DNA of 64,000 nt. Source: Zhenpiania hominis. Its GTDB lineage: Bacteria; Bacillota; Clostridia; Peptostreptococcales; Anaerovoracaceae. The translations under genes were made by a program, and so were the position numbers. Of this stretch, positions 24,820 through 33,341 are shown in pieces; positions within the stretch are counted from its first letter, which is position 1, and every line of letters begins with the position of its first letter. Under the pieces are notes generated by a model, which made no database searches, was not told where the DNA came from, and worked only from the letters and a program-made list of their open reading frames with translations. Location: the NCBI RefSeq assembly GCF_014333425.1, contig NZ_JACRYT010000001.1, positions 124,001 through 188,000 on the forward strand, given 5' to 3'.

Positions 24820-26463
24820 ATGAGAATCCAACACAATATTGCAGCTTTAAATTCTTATCGTAACTTAACCAACAACAACAGCGCAGTAAGCAAGAATTTG
24901 GAAAAGTTGTCTTCCGGTTACCGTATCAACCGTGCTGGTGATGACGCGGCCGGTCTGGCGATTTCCGAAAAAATGAGAGCCCAGATCACGGGTCTGGAAA
25001 CAGCGCAGAAGAACGCCAACGACGGTATTTCTCTGGTACAGACTGCGGAAGGCGCGCTGACCGAAGTGCATTCCATGCTGAACCGTATGGTGGAACTGGC
25101 TGACCAGTCCGCAAACGGTACCTATCAGAATGAAGTAGACCGTGAAAATCTGCAGGCGGAAATGGATGCTCTGAAGGATGAAATCAACCGGATCGCCGAT
25201 GCGACCAACTTCAATGGAATTAATTTGCTAGATGGTTCATTAAGCGGTGGTGGTAATATTTCAGATGGGATTGCAGTAACAAATTCAAAGGTAGTTACCG
25301 CTTCTACAACTTCTGCAGATTTTGCGGATGGAACTGGAAAAATAGCGAAAGGTGATAAGATTTCCTATACTGTAGCTTGGACCGATGTGAATGGAGACTC
25401 CAAATCAGCAACAGTTGAACTAACTGCGATTGACGCAACTACATTCCAATCAGCAGATGGAAGCAAATACAAAGTAACCGATTCAGCTGCTAAAAAAGGT
25501 GAAGTTCAGCAGATGATCCTTGACGAACTAAAGAAGAATAGTAGTCTGACAAGTTCCTTTGATATCAGCAAAGATACGGATGCTCTGAAATTCACAAGTA
25601 TTGAAGCTGGAAGTAATGGTGCCAAGATTACCGCTTTGAATATGACATCCTCAAAGGCTGGTGTTGTTGATACAGCAGCGGGCGCAATTGACGGGGTTGT
25701 CGAAGGCCAGGATTCGTACCAGATTTTGGATTTTAGTAAAGTAACAGTTGTAGATGGAACAGGAACTACAGTTCCAACTGCAGAAGATATCAATGATGCT
25801 GTATTTGAAATTGATGGCAAGAAATTTATTTTTGCTGAGTCGGGCTCATCAGATGCAAATCTTAAGAATGTTGCATCTGATGTGACAGTTATTAAACTTG
25901 ATGCTGCTACTTATACAGCTGCTAATGACGCAGCAAATGTTGCTGCGTCAATCAGCCGAGTTACGGGTATGGAATTTGAAGTGGCCGCGGCTGATAATGC
26001 GAATGCGGGTATTGATCAACATGATATCTTGTATAAAGGCGATATAGTTTTATCCTCTGGCGGAACTGGCCTAACTTTGCAGATCGGAGATACAGCAGAC
26101 GATTTTAACCAGATGACTGTATCTGTAGGAGATATGCACACTGCAGCTTTAGGCATTGCCAATATTGATATCAGCACTCAAGAAGGAGCAAAAGCTGCGG
26201 TTGATTTAATCAAAGATGCCATTAATACGGTATCCTCCACAAGAGGCGATCTGGGTGCGCTTCAGAACCGTCTGGAACACACCATCAACAACTTGAGCGT
26301 AACCACCGAAAACATGACGGCTGCGGAAAGCAGAATCCGTGACGTGGACATGGCAGAGGAAATGATGGCTTACACCAAGAACAACATTCTGGTTCAGGCT
26401 TCTCAGGCCATGCTGGCTCAGGCAAATCAGATCCCGCAAGGCGTTCTGCAACTGCTCCAGTAA
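24820..26463 (+). CDS. Flagellin 2
   Basis: The 547-residue paralogue of flagellin 1, in opposite direction. The first ~140 residues differ by only a few positions (TYQNEVDREN for TYQDDVDREN) and the last ~100 are nearly identical; DNA identity is also high there. The central 145-440 region is unrelated in detail, as expected when outer domains diverge. Export-chaperone binding at the C-terminal end is intact. The gene has its own sigma-28-type promoter and a strong terminator. Confidence 0.96.
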   Translation: MRIQHNIAALNSYRNLTNNNSAVSKNLEKLSSGYRINRAGDDAAGLAISEKMRAQITGLETAQKNANDGISLVQTAEGALTEVHSMLNRMVELADQSANGTYQNEVDRENLQAEMDALKDEINRIADATNFNGINLLDGSLSGGGNISDGIAVTNSKVVTASTTSADFADGTGKIAKGDKISYTVAWTDVNGDSKSATVELTAIDATTFQSADGSKYKVTDSAAKKGEVQQMILDELKKNSSLTSSFDISKDTDALKFTSIEAGSNGAKITALNMTSSKAGVVDTAAGAIDGVVEGQDSYQILDFSKVTVVDGTGTTVPTAEDINDAVFEIDGKKFIFAESGSSDANLKNVASDVTVIKLDAATYTAANDAANVAASISRVTGMEFEVAAADNANAGIDQHDILYKGDIVLSSGGTGLTLQIGDTADDFNQMTVSVGDMHTAALGIANIDISTQEGAKAAVDLIKDAINTVSSTRGDLGALQNRLEHTINNLSVTTENMTAAESRIRDVDMAEEMMAYTKNNILVQASQAMLAQANQIPQGVLQLLQ

Positions 26464-26494
26464 ACTGAACTGAAAAACAGATTTTTATGGATTC

Positions 26495-26532
26495 AAAACG
26501 ATCGGGGAACGTTCCTCGATCGTTTTCTTTTC
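26495..26532 (+). terminator. Terminator after flagellin 2
   Basis: AAAACGATCGGGGAACG pairs with CGTTCCTCGATCGTTTT and is followed by a T-rich run. Confidence 0.85.
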
Positions 26533-26795
26533 TGGTTCCAAAATTTATTGCAGCAGCCAATTAATTCAGTACAGCGACTTAATCCTTTCTCAGAACTGAA
26601 AAACTAAAATCCGTACAGGATATAAAAGATGTAAAGGAAGAAATCATAAAATATGAAAAAGTAGTAGGCGTTTAGTACACTAAAATCAGAAAAAATGGTG
26701 TAGTAAAGGTGTAGTAGCATAGAAAAACAGGATTATAAGGATTTTAGAAATGTGCAAACCCTTGATTTTACAATGGTTGAAAAAATTCAGAAAAA
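26533..26795. other. Non-coding stretch before hsp20
   Basis: AT-rich, no gene. It contains a 9-base direct repeat GGTGTAGTA (26697-26705 and 26708-26716) and the short palindrome TTTAGT-AC-ACTAAA (26671-26684). No terminator was seen. Confidence 0.5.
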
Positions 26796-26837
26796 TTAGC
26801 ACTCACCTCTTGACAGTGCTAACAAAAGTGCTATAAT
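26796..26837 (+). promoter_or_regulatory. CIRCE operator overlapping a sigma-A promoter
   Basis: TTAGCACTC, nine bases, CAGTGCTAA (26796-26822) is the HrcA operator CIRCE with one mismatch. TTGACA (26810-26815), 16 bases, TATAAT (26832-26837) is a near-perfect promoter whose -35 lies in the operator. HrcA bound there would block transcription until heat stress. Confidence 0.88.
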
Positions 26838-26932
26838 AAAGATGTGGAAAGGGAAAGGGATCGAAAGGAGATTCCGATGACCACATAAAAACGTAAAAAA
26901 TAGATTGTAATAGATGAGGGGAGAGATGAAGT

Positions 26933-27391
26933 ATGACACCGAGTATTTTTGGAAAAGATTTATTTGATGACTTTTGGGGTTTTCCGTTTTACGATGATAA
27001 GGATTGGAAACGGATGGAGAAAAAGCTGTACGGACACAGGGGGAAGAATCTGATGAAAACGGATATCAGGGAATCCGATGAAGGCTACAAGGTTGAAATT
27101 GATCTGCCGGGATTCAAAAAGGATGAAATTCAGGTTTCTCTGGAAAACGGATATCTGACCGTCAGCGCGGAAAAAGGGATTGAAAAAGATGAGAAAGAGG
27201 ATAAGAAAGAATCTTATATCCATAGAGAACGGTATTCCGGCGCCTGCAGCAGAAGCTTTTATGTAGGGGATATTGTGACAGAAGAGGATATCAAGGGAGA
27301 GTTTAAGCACGGAGTTTTGGAACTCTTTATTCCGAAGAAGGAGGCAAAACCGAAAGAAGAGACTAAGAAACTGATTCAGATTGAAGGGTAA
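26933..27391 (+). CDS. Small heat-shock protein, Hsp20 family
   Basis: A 152-residue alpha-crystallin domain protein: YKVEIDLPGFKKDEIQVSLENGYLTVSAEK and FKHGVLELFIPKKE near the end, which includes the usual Ile/Leu-x-Ile-type tail. It holds unfolding proteins in an ATP-independent way. It is under a CIRCE/sigma-A promoter, and is followed by a terminator. Alone here; no dnaK or groESL nearby. Confidence 0.93.
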   Translation: MTPSIFGKDLFDDFWGFPFYDDKDWKRMEKKLYGHRGKNLMKTDIRESDEGYKVEIDLPGFKKDEIQVSLENGYLTVSAEKGIEKDEKEDKKESYIHRERYSGACSRSFYVGDIVTEEDIKGEFKHGVLELFIPKKEAKPKEETKKLIQIEG

Positions 27392-27430
27392 GAAGTTGCC
27401 CATGCAGATGAATAAAATGGGATTAGGATA

Positions 27431-27459
27431 GAGCGGTCGCTGCGGCGGCCGCTTTTTTT
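27431..27459 (+). terminator. Terminator after hsp20
   Basis: GAGCGGTCGC-TGCG-GCGGCCGC followed by seven T. Confidence 0.85.
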
Positions 27460-27525
27460 CTGAAAATTTATAACCGAACTGATACAGGAAACATAGAAAT
27501 TCAGGCATTAGACACTTATAAAAAA

Positions 27526-27571
27526 GAAAACGATCCTGCGGAACAAGACGCTTCCCGATGATCGTTTTCTT
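27526..27571. terminator. Terminator at the end of the LuxR-type gene
   Basis: GAAAACGATC and GATCGTTTTC pair across 24 bases, with T-rich flanks on both strands. It lies just after the stop of the minus-strand regulator. Confidence 0.6.
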
Positions 27572-28354
27572 TTATTTTGCCTTTTCCAGAGTATTATCCA
27601 CACATTTCAGCAACGCCACCCGGTTGTTCAGCTTCATTTTCTGATAGATATGATTGACGTGCTTTTTAAAAGTGGACTTGGAAATAAACAGCTTCTGGCA
27701 AATTTCCGCGTCGGAAAATCCCTGATAGAAGTAATAAACCACTTCAATTTCTTTTTTGGATAAGTCGTAGGGCTGAAACAAGGTTTCCCATACCGGCAGT
27801 ACTGTTTCCGTTTCGGCGGAAGGCTTCTGAGAAAGAAGTTTGGAAAGCTGCAGGGAGATATGAGCGTGAAGTTCTTCCAGTACGCACATGTCTCTGCGGA
27901 TGAATTCACTTTCCCGGTTTTCCCGGAGCAGGATCAGATAGCCGAGAACATCCTCTTTATACTGCAGGATCATGGTCAGCGCGTGCTGCACGCTGTCAGG
28001 AAAGAATCCGATCCCCGCAATATTTTTGTGATTCAGCTCAGTCAGGGAAGGACCCCGTGAAACCTTCGCGGAAAAATCGAAATACAGGCTCTGCAGAAAA
28101 AAATTACTGTTTAACTCCTGTTCGGTAATTTCCTCTAATTCCTTTTCCGGAAAATGGAAACCACAGAGGCGACTCGCGGCAGTCGTGTCCTCTTTTTTCT
28201 GAAGAAGATTAAAAATCCCTCGTGAAAAAGGAACCATAGGTTTTAAAAGTCGCAGCACCTCACCGGGATAGTCCTCAATCGCATCAATACAGTTGATGCG
28301 GTAGATCAGTCTTGTGACCATCATCCAGTCGGAAGTTGTCAGTGATAAGCTCAA
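27572..28354 (-). CDS. LuxR-type transcriptional regulator
   Basis: The ~260-residue protein has a long GAF-like N-terminal part and a C-terminal LuxR-type helix-turn-helix: LSKKEIEVVYYFYQGFSDAEICQKL then ISKSTFKKHVNHIYQKM. The start is probably TTG at 28354, which follows GGAGGTGCATT; the longer frame from 28426 lacks a ribosome site. It is divergent from the aldehyde dehydrogenase gene, so it may control it. The ligand is unknown. Confidence 0.75.
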   Translation of the reverse strand: MSLSLTTSDWMMVTRLIYRINCIDAIEDYPGEVLRLLKPMVPFSRGIFNLLQKKEDTTAASRLCGFHFPEKELEEITEQELNSNFFLQSLYFDFSAKVSRGPSLTELNHKNIAGIGFFPDSVQHALTMILQYKEDVLGYLILLRENRESEFIRRDMCVLEELHAHISLQLSKLLSQKPSAETETVLPVWETLFQPYDLSKKEIEVVYYFYQGFSDAEICQKLFISKSTFKKHVNHIYQKMKLNNRVALLKCVDNTLEKAK

Positions 28355-28480
28355 AATGCACCTCCAGCTATGAAAAAGTTCTATTGATAGAACTCGCGAT
28401 GTATGAAAATGGATACGCGCGCCCATTTCTTAAAAAAAGGCGGTATGGTATAACAGATATAACAACAGCGGCCGACAAGG

Positions 28481-28514
28481 CAGCGCTGAAGAAAACGAAT
28501 TCCCTTCAGCGCTG
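28481..28514. repeat. 11-bp inverted repeat between regulator and dehydrogenase genes
   Basis: CAGCGCTGAAG (28481-28491) and CTTCAGCGCTG (28504-28514) are exact complements over a 12-base gap, and each arm contains the palindrome CAGCGCTG. It may be an operator for the LuxR-type protein or a leader hairpin. Confidence 0.55.
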
Positions 28515-28606
28515 AAAGCCGCAAAATGCTATTTGTTATAAGTATATTGGCACGTTTAACACGACTTGTCAAGCGGAGAATTTATCAATTAAGGAGTGTG
28601 TGAAAA

Positions 28607-30124
28607 ATGACAATCGAACGTAAAAAGTATTGTGTGAACGGTGAGTGGCTGGAATCCAGGACTTCCAAATATATGCCCGTTACAGATTCAAGTACCGGTG
28701 AGGTAATCGCGGAAGTTCCGTGCTGTACAAAGGATGAAGTGGAGTCGGCAATCGCGGCTGCGCAGGCTGCGTTTCCGGAATGGTCGCAAAAATCCCTGAG
28801 CGCCCGTACACAGATGATGTTCAAGTGGAGGAACGTTCTGCTGGAACACTTGGAAGAACTGACGGTTCTGTGTTCCAAAGAGCTGGGTAAGAATCTGGAT
28901 GAGGCCAGAGGCGATATTCTGAAAGCCATCGAGCCGACGGAGTTTTCCTGCGCGCTCCCTTCCATTATCCAGGGGGAAGCGGCTCTGCAGGTAACGACAG
29001 GGTTTGACACGGCAAGCTATCGGATGCCCCTTGGCGTGGTGGCGGGAATTGTACCCTTTAACTTCCCGGCTATGATCCCGTGGGGCTGGATGGTGCCGCT
29101 GGCGATTGCCACCGGAAACACCGTTGTCCTCAAAGCCGCCAGTCTGACGCCCCTTACTTCCATGCGGATCCTGGAGCTGTTCTACGAAGAAGCGGGATTC
29201 CCGAAGGGAGTTGTGAACCTGGTAACCTGCAGCAGAGTCGAATCGGAGATCTTCCTGAATGACCCGAGAGTAAAGGCGGTCACCTTTGTCGGCACTACCG
29301 GGGTAGGAAAGCATATCTATTCCGTCGCTTCCGCCAACGGCAAGCGGGTGCAGGCACAGTGTGAGGCGAAAAATCACGCGCTGGTTCTGGAAGACGCGGA
29401 TCTGGAAAGCGCGACAAACGCGATTATCAATTCTACATACGGCTGCGCCGGCATGCGCTGCATGGCTCTTCCGGTCATTGTCGTGCAGGAAAGTATTGCT
29501 GATAAGTTTGTAGCCATGCTGAAAGAAAAAGCAGAGGCTCTGAAGGTGGGATGCGCTTATGATCCGGAAACAAAGCTGGGACCGGTTGTTTCCGCGGCTC
29601 ACAAGGAAAAAGTATGCGACTGGATTCAGAAAGGCGTGGACGAAGGCGCTGAGCTGGTTCTGGACGGACGGGATATTGTCGTGCCGGGATATGAAAAAGG
29701 ATTCTTTGTAGGACCGACCATTCTGGATCACGTAAAACCGGGAATGTCAGTGGGCGACCGCGAAATCTTCGGGCCGGTTACGCTGATCAAGAGAGTTAAG
29801 GACTTTGACGAAGGGCTGGAAATCATGAACGCCAATCCATTTGCCAACGGCTCGGTGATCTTTACCCAAAGCGGATATTACGCCCGCAAGTTCGAGTTCC
29901 TGACAGATGGCGGCATGGTTGGCATCAATGTGGGAATTCCGGTACCGACCGCCTACTTCCCCTTCTCAGGAAATAAAGATTCTTTCTTCGGCGATCTGCA
30001 TGTTCTGGGCAAGGACGGCGTGCGTTTCTATACCCGGGCGAAGACCGTGACCAAACACTGGTATGATGAAAGCTCAAAAGCGAAGACCGTCAGCACTTGG
30101 GAAGGAACGGTAGAGCGGGTTTAA
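28607..30124 (+). CDS. Methylmalonate-semialdehyde-type aldehyde dehydrogenase
   Basis: A 505-residue CoA-dependent aldehyde dehydrogenase of the MmsA/IolA type, which converts methylmalonate or malonate semialdehyde to propionyl- or acetyl-CoA. NAD binding is in GIVPFNFPAMIPWGWM and FVGTTGVGKHIY. The catalytic Cys lies in YGCAGMRCMAL, the MmsA signature. No inositol or valine genes are next to it, so the substrate cannot be set. A neighbouring regulator is divergent. A terminator follows. Confidence 0.85.
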   Translation: MTIERKKYCVNGEWLESRTSKYMPVTDSSTGEVIAEVPCCTKDEVESAIAAAQAAFPEWSQKSLSARTQMMFKWRNVLLEHLEELTVLCSKELGKNLDEARGDILKAIEPTEFSCALPSIIQGEAALQVTTGFDTASYRMPLGVVAGIVPFNFPAMIPWGWMVPLAIATGNTVVLKAASLTPLTSMRILELFYEEAGFPKGVVNLVTCSRVESEIFLNDPRVKAVTFVGTTGVGKHIYSVASANGKRVQAQCEAKNHALVLEDADLESATNAIINSTYGCAGMRCMALPVIVVQESIADKFVAMLKEKAEALKVGCAYDPETKLGPVVSAAHKEKVCDWIQKGVDEGAELVLDGRDIVVPGYEKGFFVGPTILDHVKPGMSVGDREIFGPVTLIKRVKDFDEGLEIMNANPFANGSVIFTQSGYYARKFEFLTDGGMVGINVGIPVPTAYFPFSGNKDSFFGDLHVLGKDGVRFYTRAKTVTKHWYDESSKAKTVSTWEGTVERV

Positions 30125-30151
30125 TTGTAAAAAATTCATAATAGAAAGCTG

Positions 30152-30187
30152 AAAAAGGACTGTCGCTTTAGGGCGGCGTCCTTTTTC
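30152..30187 (+). terminator. Terminator after the dehydrogenase gene
   Basis: AAAAAGGAC ... GTCCTTTTT closes a stem over GTCGCTTTAGGGCGGC. Confidence 0.75.
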
Positions 30188-30493
30188 CGATTCCGCTCGA
30201 TTCTGTCATAAACAGATTGAAAACTGGGAATTTGGTACGAAACTTGTGGGCTGGAGGGATCGAGAAACGGGAATGCGGGAGGATTCAGATGAGTTGTCGG
30301 ATTTCAGGGGGCATAAACGGGAAAATTTCGTCCCAAATCTTGAAAATCAGTCTGGCTTGGGACAGGGGTGCGGAGGGAACAGAAGGGAAAACGGAATTTG
30401 GGCAGTATTTTCGCCAGCGCCAGTACCCCCCCCTTGCGGAGCTTCAGCGAGACATGGTAAAATAAAGAAAAAATTGAAAGCGGGAATTCAAAT
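30188..30493. other. Non-coding stretch
   Basis: I see no gene. Short open frames lack ribosome sites. An eight-C run (30426-30433) is present. Confidence 0.5.
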
Positions 30494-30628
30494 ATGAATA
30501 AAGAAGTAAAAGAATATGCCATCGAAAAGACAAAAGAACTGATCGGCGCGCCGACCCGCGGCGGGAACGGACGCGGAGAAAGAGGAAACGAAACAATATA
30601 TAGCGGAACTGGATACCCTGAATTCATG
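30494..30628 (+). pseudogene. Remnant of a small helical cytosolic protein
   Basis: The start reads MNKEVKEYAIEKTKELIGAPT; in another frame from 30576 the continuation EKEETKQYIAELDT can be read and then stops. These two pieces match the ends of a short Lachnospiraceae family (often mis-named Hsp90-like) whose Cys-rich middle is missing here. It has therefore lost its core and is frameshifted. Identification is from memory of the family. Confidence 0.45.
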
Positions 30629-30799
30629 AAGACAGCTTTACTCATTATTCTTGGAGCAGGAGCGGGAACTGCCTTATTTCTGCTGGGAGATGCGGATGAC
30701 TCACCGGGCTTAAGCTTTATTGGCTTTACTCTGGCGGTTCTTCTGATTATGCGGGGAATTGTTTATACAGGCCGAATCCGGCAGGGATTCTGCGGTTGA
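30626..30799 (+). CDS. Small membrane protein
   Basis: The 57-residue frame starts MKTALLIILGAGAGTALFLLG and has a second hydrophobic helix, FIGFTLAVLLIMRGIVY. Two membrane segments are predicted. It could be read in frame from the upstream remnant's ATG at 30494, which gives 101 residues. No ribosome site stands out. No family recognised. Confidence 0.4.
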   Translation: MKTALLIILGAGAGTALFLLGDADDSPGLSFIGFTLAVLLIMRGIVYTGRIRQGFCG

Positions 30800-30851
30800 G
30801 AAATATTCGAAAAGGCAGGGACAAGAAATTAAAAGAAAGGAAACAATTTCG

Positions 30852-31844
30852 ATGAAAATTCTGGTAATCGGAAATCCGCAGCGATATGAGAAATTCAGTC
30901 CGGGAGAAGAAATTATCGGCAGATATGATGTGGTTTACTGCCCAGTAGGCTCTGAGGATGAAGAGCTTCTGCGGGCGGGAGGAGATGCGGACGTGATTCT
31001 GGCGGACGCCATCAGCGGAGTATCGGCCTATGTGATCGATCGCATGCCAAATCTGAAAATGATTCATTCGGAAGGGGTGGCCTACAACAAGATCGATGTC
31101 AGAGCGGCTTCTGAAAAAAAGATCTATGTATGCAATAATAAAGGCGGAAACGCGGCAGCTGTGGCGGAACAGGCCGTCTTGCTGATGCTGGGGCTTCTAC
31201 GGACTGTAGTGCCCGGACATGAGGCGGTTTTGGCCGGAAGGCAGATTGAACGGAAAGAGCATCTCATGGTCAAAGGAATTACCGACCTTGCGGACTGCGC
31301 GGTGGGACTTTTGGGGATGGGAGATATTGCAAAAGCCACTGCCGCCCGTCTTCACGCATTCGGGTGCCAGTGTTTTTACTATACAAAGCACCGGAAAGAG
31401 GCATCACTTGAACAGGAGCTTCATCTTACTTACAAACCTCTGGACGAGCTTCTGCCAATGTGCGATATTGTGAGTCTTCATATGGCGGTAAATGATGAAA
31501 CGGTGGGCTTTATGAACGCGACCCGGTTTTCACAGATGAAACGGGGCGCGTATATTGTGAACACCGGACGGGGAGAACTGATCGACAATGACGCGCTATG
31601 TAAAGCGCTGGAAGTGGGAACTCTGGCAGGGGCCGGTCTGGATACGGTCTTTCCTGAGCCTGTGCAAAAGGAAAATCCGGTAGTAAAATTCGCGGAGGAC
31701 AATCCGGGGAAGATACTGTTTTCCCCCCATATCGGCGGCGTGACAACCGGGAGCTTTAAGCGGATGCACCACCACATGTGGGAAAACGTAAGACGGATTG
31801 AATTTGGAGAAAAACCGGATTGTGTGGTGAATGATATCGTATGA
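30852..31844 (+). CDS. D-isomer-specific 2-hydroxyacid dehydrogenase family protein
   Basis: About 330 residues. The NAD-binding loop is VGLLGMGDIAKATAARL, and the catalytic Arg, Glu and His appear in GAYIVNTGRGELID, TVFPEPVQ and SPHIGGVTTGSF. It reduces 2-oxo acids or oxidises 2-hydroxyacids with NAD(P)H. ATG at 30852 follows AAAGGAAACAATTTCG. It overlaps the next gene by four bases, so the two are translated together. Substrate unknown. Confidence 0.88.
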   Translation: MKILVIGNPQRYEKFSPGEEIIGRYDVVYCPVGSEDEELLRAGGDADVILADAISGVSAYVIDRMPNLKMIHSEGVAYNKIDVRAASEKKIYVCNNKGGNAAAVAEQAVLLMLGLLRTVVPGHEAVLAGRQIERKEHLMVKGITDLADCAVGLLGMGDIAKATAARLHAFGCQCFYYTKHRKEASLEQELHLTYKPLDELLPMCDIVSLHMAVNDETVGFMNATRFSQMKRGAYIVNTGRGELIDNDALCKALEVGTLAGAGLDTVFPEPVQKENPVVKFAEDNPGKILFSPHIGGVTTGSFKRMHHHMWENVRRIEFGEKPDCVVNDIV

Positions 31845-32626
31845 GACAGTATGTGGTAGACGCGTTTACAGACAGGGTCTTTGGCGGGAATCCGGCGGCT
31901 GTCTGCGTGATGGAAAAGTGGCCGGATGAGAAGCGGATGCAGGATATCGCAAGGGAAAACAGCTTGTCCGAAACCGCTTTCGCAGTGAAAGAAAATAACA
32001 GCGGCAGCTATAAGCTGCGCTGGTTTACTCCGGAAGGGGAAATTGATTTGTGCGGACATGCTACATTGGGGACAGCATCGGTAATTTTGAATTTTACGGA
32101 GCCTGAGCTGGATGTGGTTGTGTTTGATACCATGAGCGGGCAGTTGACCGTAAGACAAAAGGAAGATCTTTATGAAATGGAGTTTCCGTCTTATCAGTTG
32201 CGCTCTGTAGAAATAACAGACTCCATAATTGAGGCCCTGGGCGCGGAGCCGTCGGCAGCCTTTCTGGGAAGAGATCTACTGTGTGTGTTCGAGGAGGAAC
32301 AGACCGTGAGAGAGCTGAATCCCAATCCGGAAAAAATCAGGGGGCAGGAAGGGCTGCTGCTGCATGTGACCGCGCCGGGAACAGAATACGACTGTGTGTC
32401 CAGAAGCTTTGCGCCAAAGCTGGGAATTGCCGAAGATCCGGTCTGCGGTTCCGGGCACTGCCACATTGCTCCTTACTGGATGGAACTGCTGAAAAAAGAT
32501 ATGCTGACCGCCTATCAGGCATCCCCGCGGGGAGGTGTTCTCTATTGCCGAAGAGAGGGAGAAAAGCTTTTTCTCAGTGGAAAAACCGCGCTGTATTCCA
32601 TTGCGGAGTTATATCTTCCCGAGTAA
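31841..32626 (+). CDS. PhzF-family isomerase/epimerase
   Basis: A 261-residue protein with the PhzF pattern: FGGNPAAVCVMEKWPDEKRMQ, ENSLSETAFAVKE, RWFTPEGEIDLCGHATLGTA and AEDPVCGSGHCHIAPYW. Members isomerise small acids; phenazine genes are not here, so that pathway is not implied. It forms an operon with the hydroxyacid dehydrogenase. Confidence 0.88.
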   Translation: MRQYVVDAFTDRVFGGNPAAVCVMEKWPDEKRMQDIARENSLSETAFAVKENNSGSYKLRWFTPEGEIDLCGHATLGTASVILNFTEPELDVVVFDTMSGQLTVRQKEDLYEMEFPSYQLRSVEITDSIIEALGAEPSAAFLGRDLLCVFEEEQTVRELNPNPEKIRGQEGLLLHVTAPGTEYDCVSRSFAPKLGIAEDPVCGSGHCHIAPYWMELLKKDMLTAYQASPRGGVLYCRREGEKLFLSGKTALYSIAELYLPE

Positions 32627-32653
32627 AGGGAGGACTGAAAGAAACGTGAAAAC

Positions 32654-32720
32654 GACAGAATCAGGGAAATAGGCCGCGGGAGAGATCCTGGAGCTGTTTT
32701 CGCGATTTCTGTCTTTTTTT
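32654..32720 (+). terminator. Terminator after the phzF gene
   Basis: GACAGAA (32654-32660) and TTCTGTC (32707-32713) pair over a structured 46-base loop and a seven-T tail follows. Confidence 0.55.
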
Positions 32721-32804
32721 CTGGGACAAAGTTTTGAAAATCTGTCACAAAACCGGGGCAAGATTGTTTAGTATATAGAAGTGTGTGTGAGGGAGGAAGG
32801 TTCG

Positions 32805-33341
32805 TTGAAACCGAAAAAAGGACAGAATCAGGAGAAAAATCGGATTGAGACGATGTATCAAGAATATTTTACATCTTTAATGGTGATCGCCTGTTCCTAT
32901 ACCCATGACAGAACGGAAGCGGAAGATCTGGTGCAGGATGTCTTTGTAAAGGCGTTGCTGTCCTATCGGGCAGGAGGCAGCTTTCTTTACTGGGCAAATC
33001 GGGTGCTTCGCAATGACTTTTACAATCTCGTGAAGAAAAAACGCCGGATTGCGGAGGAACCCTTCGATCTTCTGCGTCTGCAGTCTCAGGATGACCTTCT
33101 TTCCGACTACATTCAAAATGAAGAGCGGGCCCGGCTGGCGGCGATGATTTCCATGCTGCCGATGAAATACCGCCAGGTGATGATCGACAGTGTGTATCTG
33201 CAGCTTGAAAATCGGGAAATCGCCGCGGCATACAGTATCTCAGAGGAAAACGTGCGTCAGATAAAATCCAGGGCCAGAAAAATGCTGATAAAGATGAAGG
33301 AGGAAGAGGATGAAAGAGATGGAAAAAGAAAGGAAACTTGA
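32805..33341 (+). CDS. ECF-type sigma factor
   Basis: A ~178-residue sigma-70-family protein of the ECF group. Region 2 has HDRTEAEDLVQDVFVKALLSY and RVLRNDFYNLVKKKRR; region 4 has LPMKYRQVMIDSVY and ISEENVRQIKSRARKML. The TTG at 32805 follows GGGAGGAAGG and is preferred; the frame from 32781 would lack a ribosome site. It overlaps the putative anti-sigma gene by 32 bases. Confidence 0.85.
   Translation: MKPKKGQNQEKNRIETMYQEYFTSLMVIACSYTHDRTEAEDLVQDVFVKALLSYRAGGSFLYWANRVLRNDFYNLVKKKRRIAEEPFDLLRLQSQDDLLSDYIQNEERARLAAMISMLPMKYRQVMIDSVYLQLENREIAAAYSISEENVRQIKSRARKMLIKMKEEEDERDGKRKET

Noticed and set aside
24391..26773. An 11-base direct repeat TGATTTTACAA flanking flagellin 2 as a possible attachment site
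   Set aside because: AT-rich 11-mers recur by chance in 64 kb, and the copies do not enclose the recombinase gene.
30246..30497. Overlapping small frames downstream of the dehydrogenase
   Set aside because: No start signal and no recognisable protein features.
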